A DNA stretch of 64,000 nt, taken from contig NZ_LGHS01000046.1 of assembly GCF_001202025.1 (NCBI RefSeq), positions 1 to 64,000 on the forward strand, in the 5' to 3' direction. The notes under the pieces were generated by a model. It was not told the origin of the DNA. It was given only the letters and a program-made list of their open reading frames with translations, and made no database searches. The position numbers were made by a program, and so were the translations under genes. How positions within the stretch are numbered: the stretch's first letter is position 1; every line of letters begins with the position of its first letter. Of this stretch, positions 35,745 to 45,600 are shown piece by piece. This DNA comes from Pseudorhodobacter aquimaris (GTDB taxonomy: Bacteria; Pseudomonadota; Alphaproteobacteria; Rhodobacterales; Rhodobacteraceae).

Positions 35745-37237
35745 GCGAACTCACCCTGCGCATACCAGTCTGCACCACCCGAAGCCTGCCACGCCTGTGC
35801 CTGCGGTGTGGTAAACAGCCAAAGACGTGGTCCTTGCTGTGTCTCTATCCGCCAGTAATCCCGCAGGCCTGAGCGCCAAGCCGGATCATCAAACCACCAT
35901 TCAGGCGTGATGCGTTCCGGCCCCATCGCCCGCAGCGTCGTAAAACGCATGCGCCGCCACCGAAAACTGGCAGGCGGGCTGCCACTGACGGCCATCACCG
36001 GTTCAGGTGGAAAGAGGGTGATCGGACGCTGCGGCCCGGCTTGGTGTCGCAGAGCCTCGGGCGCCGTATACACCGCAGGGGCGAGCAGAAAGCTGCGTTC
36101 GGGGATACGGCTGTCCGCTGGAAGCAGGCGCAGCACCCGGTCAAAGCCGATCCGGTTGCCGATGGAAGATAAAAGATCGGCCAGTGCATCCTCATGCCGG
36201 ATAGTCGGGCCACCGCCGATCTGTTCTGGTGCAAGCGCCTCCACCACCGGCACGCTCAGCCGCATGGCGTCGATGCCGAAACCAGAGTCGATTTCGTCCA
36301 CGCCTTTTGCAAAGAGCGCCGCAATGCGGACGGGATCGCGCATTGGGCGGGCGAGGCCAATCTCAACCTGCATAGCGCCATGATCAACGCGTCTGAGCTC
36401 CAACCGCACCCGCCGTGCGCCCATCCGGTGCTGTGCCAGCTTAGCGCAAAGCCGGTCCAGAAGCCGTTCCAACCCTACCATCACATCCGCTTGCAGCCCG
36501 ATCGGCTCGGGCAGGGTCATCCGCACCCCGAAATGCGGGGCCTCCGGTTCGGCTGCGACCGGTTCGGCATATTGCCCCAAGGCTTGATCCAGCCGCATCA
36601 CCAGCCCTTGCCCGAACCGGCGTGCCAGCGGGGCGCGGGGCAGGTTTATCAGGTCAGAGATGCGTGACAACCCGACCCGCGCCAGCGCCTCGGCTGTGTC
36701 ATGATCAACGCGCAGGGCTGTGACCGGAAGGCGACCAATGCCCTCCGCCAGCCGCCCATCAGCCACAATTCCACCGCCATGGCGGGCGAGCGCATGGGCG
36801 GCCCCCCGTGTGCCTGCTATGGCGCTGATCGCCGCCAAACCTGCGCGTTCCAGCCGGGCTTGCAAGTCTTCCCGCAGATCTGCTTCGCCGCCAAACAAAT
36901 GCGGCACACCCGAGATGTCAGCCATAAGACCATCGCTGCCATCACTTGCCACCATCGGCGCGTAGCGACTGGCCCAGCGGCGCAAACTGGCGAGGGCCGC
37001 TGCGTCCGTCGCAAGGTCAGCGGGTCGTGTCGCAAGATCAGGACAAATCGCGCGGGCATCGGCTAAAGCCATGCCACGGCTGAGCCCGCGTGCAATGGCC
37101 GCCAAGTTCACGCAATGCAGATGATCGGAATTGGCTGACCGAAGGGTCAGGGCAAACGGCCCTTCAACGGGCCGGTTCCGCAGGCTGGTATCGCTCGCCA
37201 GCCTCGGAAACCATATGGACAGCAGCCGACGCGCCAT
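35741..37237 (-). CDS. imuB: ImuB, Y-family polymerase-like mutasome protein
   Basis: The 498-aa protein starts MARRLLSIWFPRLASDTSLR, the typical ImuB opening, and follows the Y-family fold, with GAAHALARHGGG and a fingers/little-finger region further on. ImuB proteins lack the catalytic acidic residues and act as the hub joining ImuA, DnaE2 and the beta clamp; I see no canonical SYDE motif, consistent with that. It overlaps imuA by 74 bp and dnaE2 by four. Confidence 0.9.
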   Translation of the reverse strand: MARRLLSIWFPRLASDTSLRNRPVEGPFALTLRSANSDHLHCVNLAAIARGLSRGMALADARAICPDLATRPADLATDAAALASLRRWASRYAPMVASDGSDGLMADISGVPHLFGGEADLREDLQARLERAGLAAISAIAGTRGAAHALARHGGGIVADGRLAEGIGRLPVTALRVDHDTAEALARVGLSRISDLINLPRAPLARRFGQGLVMRLDQALGQYAEPVAAEPEAPHFGVRMTLPEPIGLQADVMVGLERLLDRLCAKLAQHRMGARRVRLELRRVDHGAMQVEIGLARPMRDPVRIAALFAKGVDEIDSGFGIDAMRLSVPVVEALAPEQIGGGPTIRHEDALADLLSSIGNRIGFDRVLRLLPADSRIPERSFLLAPAVYTAPEALRHQAGPQRPITLFPPEPVMAVSGSPPASFRWRRMRFTTLRAMGPERITPEWWFDDPAWRSGLRDYWRIETQQGPRLWLFTTPQAQAWQASGGADWYAQGEFA

Positions 37238-37748
37238 TCCAGTTCAATATCCAGCTTCTCAAAGTTCCCTGTTTGTTCTTTTTAAGAGTCCAGTGATGCA
37301 GAGTCGAGTCGGGATTGCTGGCCATCGGTTCACAATTCCAGCGGGTCTCAGTGGCGTTGCTGCCTGCATCGGTTTGGATCAGCATGAGGCCCGTTGTTTG
37401 CCCGGCCTCAGCGGCGAGTTGAAAGCGGCGACCGGCGGTCAGGGACAGGGGTTGAGAGGGTTCCGCGATGACCAAACCCACCGGAGCCGCCCGCAAAGCC
37501 TCCTCTATGCACCATAGCAGGTCGGTCTCGTTCACAGGGCGCAAAAGGTGCAACCGTTCGCCGACGCCCTTCGGCAAGCCGCGCAGCATTGGCACCTCGA
37601 CCGCATGCGCGGGCAGGATCCAGACCAGAGGGCCGGAATGGCGCGCCGCCTGAAACAGCGCAAATGCGCGGCGGCCACGCCCCTCAGCCTCATGCACGCG
37701 CTTCGGGCGCAGGCTGAACGGATCAGGGGGAGCAGAGTCAACCCGCAT
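37164..37748 (-). CDS. imuA: ImuA, RecA-like mutasome protein
   Basis: From MRVDSAPPDPFSLRPKRVHE the protein is 194 aa; an upstream in-frame ATG at 37817 lies inside yedK and is less likely. It contains RRAFALFQAARHSGPLVWIL, then LRPVNETDLLWCIEEALRAA and GLVIAEPSQPLSLTAGRRFQLAAE, the ImuA (SulA/RecA-like) pattern. The start overlaps the yedK stop by 11 bp, so it is coupled. ImuA modulates RecA during SOS mutagenesis. Confidence 0.85.
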   Translation of the reverse strand: MRVDSAPPDPFSLRPKRVHEAEGRGRRAFALFQAARHSGPLVWILPAHAVEVPMLRGLPKGVGERLHLLRPVNETDLLWCIEEALRAAPVGLVIAEPSQPLSLTAGRRFQLAAEAGQTTGLMLIQTDAGSNATETRWNCEPMASNPDSTLHHWTLKKNKQGTLRSWILNWNGASAAVHMVSEAGERYQPAEPAR

Positions 37749-38418
37749 CGTCACGCACACCTTCAGCCACAATCTGCAATGTTCCGTCTGGCAGAGGGCG
37801 CTGAAGCAGCAACGCATCCTGCGTCGGGGCAGTCAACCATTGCCGCCACTCTGCAGGCTTCGTCAGGATGACCGGCATCGCTTTGGGATGGACTGAGGCC
37901 ACCTCCGAGTTGGGCGGGCAAGTGAGAAAGCCGAACAGCTCTGCCGTTATCTCGCCTTCCTTCAATTTGCGCACCGAGGTCCATTGCGTGCGGATGCCTG
38001 CGAAAAAGGCCAAGGGCCGGTCAGCGCCAAGGGCGAACCAAACCGGGTGGTTCCGCGGCGCACCGGTCCGCTGGTCGATCTCGGAAAAGCTGGTGAAGGG
38101 CACGAGGCAGCGATGCTCTACCCCCAGCCAACGCCGCCAATGCGGGGAGGCCACATTGCGGATATTGGTGACGCCGGGGTCGGTGCGCTTGCCCTTGAGG
38201 AACGTCTCCGGCGTTGGCATGCCCCAGCGGGCTTTGGTAAGTTGCCAGCCCCCTTGCGGCCCATGCCGGATGATCGGTGCTGCATAATCGGGCCAGATCC
38301 CGGTTTGCGCTGGTAGGTTGCCGGTCACATCCTCAAACGTCTCATTCTGCTGAAGCATATCATCAAACACATGCCGCATCGCATCCTGGCTTTTCGTCTG
38401 GGAATAAAGGTTGCACAT
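37738..38418 (-). CDS. yedK: SRAP-domain protein (YedK/HMCES family)
   Basis: This 226-aa protein has the SRAP active-site set: Cys2 directly after the initiator Met (MCNLYSQ), Asn in TNIRNVASPHW, Glu in CLVPFTSFSEID and His in ASVHPKAMPVIL. The family covalently captures abasic sites in single-stranded DNA to protect them from breakage. It leads the SOS operon; the SOS box ends 46 bp upstream of its start codon. Confidence 0.9.
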   Translation of the reverse strand: MCNLYSQTKSQDAMRHVFDDMLQQNETFEDVTGNLPAQTGIWPDYAAPIIRHGPQGGWQLTKARWGMPTPETFLKGKRTDPGVTNIRNVASPHWRRWLGVEHRCLVPFTSFSEIDQRTGAPRNHPVWFALGADRPLAFFAGIRTQWTSVRKLKEGEITAELFGFLTCPPNSEVASVHPKAMPVILTKPAEWRQWLTAPTQDALLLQRPLPDGTLQIVAEGVRDDAG

Positions 38419-38463
38419 AAGTTATTCCAGAATCGTTGAGACCAACGGGATTGAGGTATCCTG

Positions 38464-38478
38464 GAACTTTAAGGGAAC
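38464..38478 (-). promoter_or_regulatory. LexA (SOS) box, alphaproteobacterial type
   Basis: GAACTTTAAGGGAAC on the plus strand is GTTC-N7-GTTC on the minus strand, an exact match to the alphaproteobacterial LexA target. It lies upstream of yedK-imuA-imuB-dnaE2, so the operon should be LexA-repressed and DNA-damage-inducible. Confidence 0.85.
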
Positions 38479-39405
38479 ATCATGTATAAGGGAACTAGCG
38501 AAATGGAGGGGCTAAGTTTCGATGAAGGCTGGGGTTTGCGATGGGACAAGCGAGGTTATCGCCAGATATCGGGTGGTGTGATGGCCGCCTAGTTGTATGA
38601 TTTTGACACTGTGAGGAAAAGAATTATGACAAAGCTTGGCGGAACATGGTTGGAATATTTGATCTTTGTTCAGCTATGGCTAACGTTTGTTCGCCTGTAG
38701 AACCAGTTGATCTGACACTAATTATTTGAACTATTTCGGCCAATATTGGAGTTAAAATTAGTTTGTTTCGAGGGAATGTGAATGATCTGTGAGGGCCACA
38801 GTTGTCTCAGAACCCATTCGTTTTTTCGATATCTTCATTGGGGATGGTGTGTTTGACGCCGTATAGATCAAAGCTATTTTGTGGAGCTTTTGGCAAAATA
38901 CGCGTGTTATTTGCGCGGTTTTTAGCCGTTTTCCTGCGCTTATCTTATTGGGACATTGCTGTTATTTTTTGAAAATCCTGTCATTTTCCTCAAAATTGCC
39001 AGCAATTTGGTCTAAACCCTATATTGTCGGATACCAAAACAGGCGAACTCTGTTTTACGGATTGTCATATTTTTTATCGATTATAATGGGTTCCGTCGGA
39101 TTCCGGTCATTTATCTATGGCCAACCGCTGAGACGCGGAGCGGAATCAGAGGTTGCAGGCCGCCGAAATTCCGGGCGGAGGCATATTAAAAGCGGTGGGC
39201 CATCACGCGTCAGTGCATGCTATCGGGTGAGGCCGGATGGTCGGGCGCGCCGAAAGATGCCCATGACACGTCTTACCCCGAGCGCCTGGAGCGCAAAATC
39301 TTAGCTGCATTGTGGTAGTTCATTAAATTTATGCACTCCGTTTTTCCTACAATTCGGATCGAGTAACCCCCACCTTTGCAGATTCTGCGATGATCCCCAC
39401 ATGAT
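38479..39405. other. region without confident gene
   Basis: Mostly A+T-rich DNA between the SOS operon and the restriction-modification remnants. A plus-strand frame at 38879-39304 lacks a credible start or family resemblance, and other frames are short. I see no RNA gene. It may be decayed sequence from the same deletion events that broke the R-M genes. Confidence 0.4.
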
Positions 39406-39960
39406 TTGATTAGATCCAAACAACGTGTTGTCCACCCAGACGAGGTGTTTACGCCCGTCTGGATTGTGGACGCTATGCCGGATTTTGTGGGTGGCGAAGC
39501 CGACCGCTTCGACGCGCGGCTTTTGGACCCTGCTCGTGGAAGTGGCAACTTTGTGATGCGTATTTTGCAGTGGCAAGGTGGCCGACAGCGAGATGGAATA
39601 AGGTAATTCAGACTTTCAAAAATGATATTAAATCTTGCTTGGATTGATGTGCTGTTTTGGGATCGAGCTTCTTTCTGACAATATTTCTGAAGCCCGTGAG
39701 AATATTTTGGCGATCTTTTGCGGATATTCGAACCTTTCCTTGACCGATACCGCCGCCTTGGCTGTCAGTTTCATCCTCTCGCAGGGCCTGCTCCGGGTCA
39801 ACGCACTGACGATGCAGGCCACCGACATCGCGCCCATCACGTTCGTCAAGAGGGGGTGTCTGGGCTAGAGCAATTTCCTACCTCGCGATTTCCGTATGAA
39901 TGTTTTGACCTGACCATCGGCTTTCATTGCCGAGGGGACGCTGTTCGCGGGGCTGGGCCG
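39406..39960 (+). pseudogene. DNA N6-adenine methyltransferase fragment (decayed)
   Basis: Two frames together read like the catalytic region of an R-M methyltransferase: HPDEVFTPVWIVDAMPDFVG with motif I DPARGSGNFVMRIL (39430-39580; canonical PACGSGNF), then from 39635 MCCFGIELLSDNISEAREN with LSQGLLRVNALTMQATDIAP. The frames differ, the usual NPPY motif is absent and stops follow, so it is a relic. It belongs to a run of three R-M fragments ending at the IS3 element. Confidence 0.65.
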
Positions 39961-40061
39961 ACTTGAGGTTTTCTTGCTGGTCAGTAGCTATCCCGCCGTA
40001 ACCATTCTCATTCTTGCCACACCGTAGGGACGCGCACTGCGCAGGCACCGTTCACCCTGCG

Positions 40062-40226
40062 AGGGACGCATCCCAGATGTGCAGTCCTGCATCGCGACCC
40101 TGTCGAATGATGAGTTGTTAACGCGCCACTACCTTGCCAACCGGATGCTCTATATCCTCCCAGAGGCTTTGGCGTGGGACAACGGTGTAGCAAGCCCTTG
40201 GCCTAACCGCGACACTGCAGCCTAAT
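40062..40226 (+). pseudogene. second R-M methyltransferase N-terminal-like fragment
   Basis: A frame ending with TAA at 40224-40226 reads IPDVQSCIATLSNDELLTRH then YLANRMLYILPEALAWDNG. This resembles the region of type III or Eco57I-like methyltransferases normally reading LSNDEVFTP-x-LANRMLD, with the VFTP changed to LLTR. No start codon or downstream domain remains. Probably another part of the same lost system. Confidence 0.5.
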
Positions 40227-40319
40227 AAATGTGAGCTATAGCATGCTTGGCGGTGTCATCTCTTTTGAAACCACCGTATTGCTGTTGCGATAATAACGAT
40301 CTGACTACGGGGGCGCGGC

Positions 40320-40602
40320 ATGGCGATCAAGAAAAGCGACATATATCGATCCCTTTGGGAAAGCTGCGACCAGCTGCGTGGCGGAATGGATGCGTCGCTC
40401 TATAAAGACTACATCCTGACACTGCTGTTCGTGAAGTATGTCTCCGACCGTGCGGGGCTTGCGGATGCGTTGATCGAGGTGCCGGTGGGGGCATCTTTTA
40501 CCGACATGAAGGCGCTGCGCGGGTCCAAGGATATCGGCGAGGGGATGGACACCATCATCGCCCGCATCGCCGAGGAAAACGATCTGTCCGGCGTTATCGA
40601 CC
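40320..40602 (+). pseudogene. hsdM: type I restriction HsdM N-terminal fragment, cut by IS3 insertion
   Basis: The start at 40320 gives MAIKKSDIYRSLWESCDQLR and continues YKDYILTLLFVKYVSDRAG, the typical HsdM N-terminal helical domain, then IGEGMDTIIARIAEENDLSG. The sequence is homologous only to about 40602, where the IS3 left inverted repeat (TGAACCGCCCC) begins. The catalytic methylase domain is not found beyond the IS right end at 42205, so insertion was accompanied or followed by deletion. Confidence 0.8.
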
Positions 40603-40690
40603 TGAACCGCCCCTTGTTTGCCGGAGACCTTCAACCTGACTAAGGATGAGGGCTATGGAAAAGAGTAAGACATCAAACCGTTATTCACCC

Positions 40691-40727
40691 GCTGCCCGGC
40701 AACGCATGTTTACATGCGTGAGAGGGG
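40691..40727 (+). repeat. palindromic element 1 (37 bp, forward)
   Basis: Left motif CTGCCCGGCA, stem ACGCATG/CATGCGT around loop TTTA, right motif GAGAGGGG. Removal joins TCA CCC to GAG ATG in OrfA. Confidence 0.85.
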
Positions 40728-40994
40728 GAGATGCGGGCGCGCGCTGTTCGCATGGTGCTGGAGCATCAAGGCTCCTATGAAACGCAATCTGCGGCGGTAG
40801 CTGCCATTGCCCCCAAGATTGGCTGCATCCCAGAGACATTGAGGGTCTGGGTTCGGCAGGCGGAACAGGACAGCGGGGCACGGGACGGTGCGACCAGTGC
40901 TGAGCGTGACAAGATCAAAGAACTGGAACGTGAGGTGCGCCAGCTTAGGCAGGCAAACGAGATCCTACGCAAGGCGTCGGCGTATTTTGCGCAG

Positions 40995-41032
40995 CCCCTT
41001 ACGCGGTTTGAAGACAAACCGCTGCCGGGCAG
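40995..41032 (-). repeat. palindromic element 2 (38 bp, reverse)
   Basis: Read on the minus strand: CTGCCCGGCA, stem GCGGTTTG/CAAACCGC around a four-base loop, right motif GTAAGGGG. Removal joins GCG CAG to CGG GAA CTC near the OrfA/OrfB junction. Confidence 0.85.
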
Positions 41033-41073
41033 CGGGAACTCGACCGCCCGTTCAAGCCATGATCGGCTTTATT

Positions 41074-41114
41074 CGTTGCCCGGCAGGGCATTGCGCAGCA
41101 ATGGCCCGAGAGGG
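41074..41114 (+). repeat. palindromic element 3 (41 bp, forward)
   Basis: TTGCCCGGCA, stem GGGCATTGC/GCAATGGCCC around loop GCA, right motif GAGAGGGG. Removal joins TTT ATT to GAT GAT CAT at the start of OrfB. Confidence 0.85.
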
Positions 41115-41178
41115 GATGATCATCGCGTGGTCCATGGGGTCGGGTCGATCTGCAGGGTGCTGCCGATTGCCCCATCCA

Positions 41179-41221
41179 TTGCCCGGCAGGCGAATTGCAT
41201 GGCAATTCGGCCGAGAGGGGA
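41179..41221 (+). repeat. palindromic element 4 (43 bp, forward)
   Basis: TTGCCCGGCA, stem GGCGAATTGC/GCAATTCGGCC around loop ATG, right motif GAGAGGGG. Removal restores CCA TCC ACC TAC TAC in the SxYY region of OrfB. Confidence 0.85.
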
Positions 41222-41543
41222 CCTACTACGCCTGCCTCGCTGTGCGCGCCGATCCGTCCAAGGCCTCGGCACGCCAGCAGCGGGATGCGGTCTTGCGGCC
41301 AAAAATCCAGAAGGTCTGGGATGACAACTGGGAGGTTTATGGTGTCCGCAAAGCCTGGCGGCAGCTGTGCCGTGAAGGTGAAGCTGTGGCGCGCTGCACC
41401 GTGGCTCGCCTGATGAAGGGCATGGGTTTACGGGGTATCCTTCGAGGAAAGGCTATGAAAACAATGGCCCCCGATACCTCAGTTCCATGCCCTCGCGACA
41501 AGGTGAACCGCAAGTTCCGAGCGCCAGCGCCAAATTTGTTGTG

Positions 41544-42008
<465 letters not shown>

Positions 42009-42016
42009 TAAAATGG

Positions 42017-42055
42017 CCTTACGGCGATGCAAGAGCATCGCCTACCGGCTTATAG
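42017..42055 (-). repeat. palindromic element 7 (39 bp, reverse, diverged)
   Basis: On the minus strand: left part AAGCCGGTA, stem GGCGATGC/GCATCGCC around loop TCTT, right motif GTAAGG as in element 2. Removal restores AAA TGG GTC GAT TGG TTC near the OrfB end. Confidence 0.75.
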
Positions 42056-42205
42056 GTCGATTGGTTCAACAACCGCCGCCTGCTTGAGCCCATCGGAAAT
42101 ATCCCACCCGCAGAAGCAGAGAAGGCCTTCTATGCAAACTTGAACACACTCGATATGGTCGCGTAACACGGACTAATTGGTCTCCGGTGAAACCGGGGCG
42201 GTTCA

Positions 42206-42602
42206 TATCCATATCTTAAAGATATATCACTAAGTCGCAATTTTGGGGCTGAACAACCGGATCAGCCCCCGCAGTCCCTGTGGTCTGGTTAGGGACTTAG
42301 GGTTGCCGTGAGGTGGAATGCGGCAACATAGTCCGGTTCGTGGCTAATTCTAATATGGCTCTCGGTTCTGGTATTCACTTTTAGATGGCTGAAAGGGGTG
42401 TTGCGATAAGTTCAAAGAATCTTGCAGATTGAACCCATGCGGCGCTTGTTGTGGCAATAGGTTAGCAGCCCGGATAAAATCGCCCTAGCTAGCATTGTGG
42501 CGATCAGAACTGGAAAGAACCGATCCTAGCAATGCACTGGTGCTGTTTGTTTAACTGTGTTGTTATTGTATCGGCGCGCATTTGACGAAAGGTTTGTTTT
42601 TC
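42206..42602. other. intergenic region after IS3
   Basis: No gene is recognised in these 397 bp. A perfect ATATCTTAAAGATAT palindrome stands just outside the IS right end (about 42211-42225). The last part should contain the promoter of the large helicase gene. Confidence 0.4.
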
Positions 42603-45600
42603 ATGCTTAATTCTGTGGATCGGTTGACGACAAGAGTTTTGGATGCCGCGCGGCGTAAGCTCTTGGAGACGGGCACCCGCAACAGGCTGATACATGTAAA
42701 TCGGGCTAACCAGCGGTCGAACACGCTGAACATCATCAATGAACGGTCAGACGACATTTTCGATATGTTGCGCGATCAGGCCAAACGCATGCGGTTCAAG
42801 CCGATGGGTAAGGATCGCAAATCCGGCGAGGAGCAGGACGACGGACAGTTTAACCTTTTGCCGGATGAAAATGAGACGGCAGAAAGTGCGGGTCCTGAGC
42901 GGTTTACCGACCAGTTTCTTGAAACTCCACTTGGCCCCGAGGCGCAGGCGCGCCGGCTGTTGCGGCTTTTTAGCGATGCCCGCACAGCCGAGGAAGAGCA
43001 GGGGTTGAACATTCTTTACCTCGCGCTGGGATTTTTGAAATGGCGCGAAAGCAGCAGTTCCGATGTTTGGCGTGAGGCGCCGTTGGTGCTGCTTCCGGTT
43101 GAATTGGTGCGCAATGAACGGACCTCTACCTTTGATATTCGCGCGCGCGAAGATGACATCACTACCAACCTGCCACTGCAAGAGCGCCTGCGGCAGGATT
43201 TCGGTATCCTTTTGCCTGAAATTGACGAGGGCGAAGCGTGGCAGCCTTCGGCCTATTTTGACCAAGTAACTGATGCGGTCTCGGGCCAACCGGGGTGGGC
43301 GGTTGATGCGGATGGGATGCAGCTTGGGTTTTTCTCTTTCGCCAAATTGTTGATGCACCGCGACCTTGATCCTGCTGCGTGGCCTGACGGTGGGTTAACG
43401 GAAAGCCCTCTTTTGGCTGGGTTGTTGGCCGAAGGCTTTGATGGGGGCACATCGATTTTCGGGCCCGATGACAAGCTTGATGTGCTGTTGGACCCGGCGG
43501 ATATCATTCAGGTTGTTGATGCCGACGCGTCGCAGACTAAAGTGATTGAAGAGGTTCGACGCGGGGCCAACCTTGTCGTGCAGGGGCCGCCCGGCACAGG
43601 GAAATCGCAGACCATCACCAATCTGATCGCGGCGGCGGCGCATGATGGCAAAACGGTGCTGTTCGTCGCCGAAAAGATGGCGGCATTGTCGGTTGTGCAT
43701 CACCGCTTGGTGCGGTCGGGGCTGCGTGATATTTGTTTGGAATTGCATTCCCGCAGTGCGAATAAAAAGGCATTGGCGCAAGAGCTTGGCCGAACATTGA
43801 TGGCCAGCGCAGCAGCGGTGCCCGATGTCTCTGATGTGACCAGCCTGCGCAAGAACCGCGATGCGCTCAATAAGATTTCTGACCTGCTCCACATGCCGGT
43901 GGGCGCAGCAGGTGACACACCTTTTCGTGCGATGTCCGAGATCATCGGCCTGATCGGGCGGGGCGCACAACCGCCGTCAATTCCGCTTGTTGGTCTTGAA
44001 AATCTTGGGCCGCCGCAACGAAGGGCCGCTCTGCAAGCCATTGTGCGATTCGTTGAGGCGCTAAAGGGTGTCGGTGCGCCAGAGACACATCCTTACCGAG
44101 GAGTAGCCGAATACAACCTTCAGCCAACCGACCTTGCCCGTTTAAGCGGAGAGTTGGGGGCCGCCGCCGCCGCATTGACAGCTGTTTCCGCTGAAGCCGC
44201 AAGCCTGGCGATGCCATTGCATCGGACTGTGCCAGGTTCACTTGCCGATGTTACCGCCTTGGTGGCCAGCTTGGAGGTATTGGCATCTGCACCCGATCAG
44301 GCGCAAACGTTTGTCACGCAAAGCCTGTTCAATCGGCTGGGCCAATCGCGCTTGAGCGAGGCATTGACCGCTGGTAGTGATTGGGCCAAGGCGCGCCGTG
44401 CAGCCGAAGGGCGGTTTGCGGCTGTTGCCTGGTCAGCTGAGGTTGGATCGCTGCGATCTGCCATTGCGGGCGGCCAGGCCTCATTCTTTGCGCGGCTCTT
44501 TGGGCCCTATCGCAAGGCGTCAGCTGCGTTGGCAGGGTTATTGTCGGGCCCGCTGCCAAAGCTAGCAGGCGACCGACTGGCCTTGGTTGATGAATTGCTG
44601 GAGGTGCAAACCCACAGACAGAGCCTTGCCGATGAGGAAGCTTGGCTGCAAGCCGCTTTGGGCGAAAATTGGCGCGGTGAACGCACAGAGTTTGCTGGGA
44701 CAATGGTTGTGTCAACGTGGCTTGCCAAGGCAAAGGCGGCGGGTTTTACCTCCGCTGCCGACGTTATGACCGCATTGGGGAAAACGGATGCCCCTGGGCA
44801 AGCGGCCCAAGCGGTGGCTGCTTTGGCAAGTGATGCGCAGCAAAAAGCTGAAACGCCAATCGCGCGGCTCAAGCTTGATCTTGAACAGGCCGACCTTGGA
44901 CCCGATATGGCGGACTCAGATATGGCTGATCTGGCCGCCGCCTTTGAACTAATGCGCGCGGATAGCGGTCGCTACGCTGATTGGGCGGCACTGGCCCGTG
45001 CGACCGCGCAGGCAGTAGAAAACGGGGCGGGCGGCGTGATCGATGCTGTTGCCGATGGTCGCACTGAACCGGCATTGGCCATGGATGAATTCTTCTATGC
45101 CTGTGCTGAGGCCCGTTGGAATGCAGCGCGTGTGGCAAAGCCGGAATTGGAGCAGTTGGCCGGAATGGATCGCCACGACCTTGTGCGGATGTTTCAGGCA
45201 AAGGAGCGCTCGCGTCTAAATGATGCCCAAGCGCTTATCCTTGCCCGCCATTTTACACAGATACCTCGGGGCAGCATGGGCGAGATGGGGGTGATCCGCG
45301 GCGAAATTGGCCGCAAAAGCCGGCACAAGCCCATTCGATGGGTGATGAAAAATGCGGGGTCAATGGTGCAACGCATCAAACCGGTTATGTTGATGAGCCC
45401 AATTTCGGTGGCGCAGTTTTTGCCGCCGGGAATGGTGATGTTTGACTTGCTGGTAATCGACGAGGCATCGCAAATTCGACCCGAGGATGCATTGGGCGTG
45501 ATAGCCCGCGCGCGCCAAATTGTTGTGGTCGGGGATCAAAAGCAGCTGCCGCCCACGTCCTTCTTTGATCGCCTTGTTGATGAGGCTGACGACGAGGAGG

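Noticed and set aside
38879-39304. Plus-strand open frame of 141 codons
   Set aside because: It begins at a TTG without a ribosome-binding site, and composition changes from hydrophobic to Arg-rich midway. No family resemblance.
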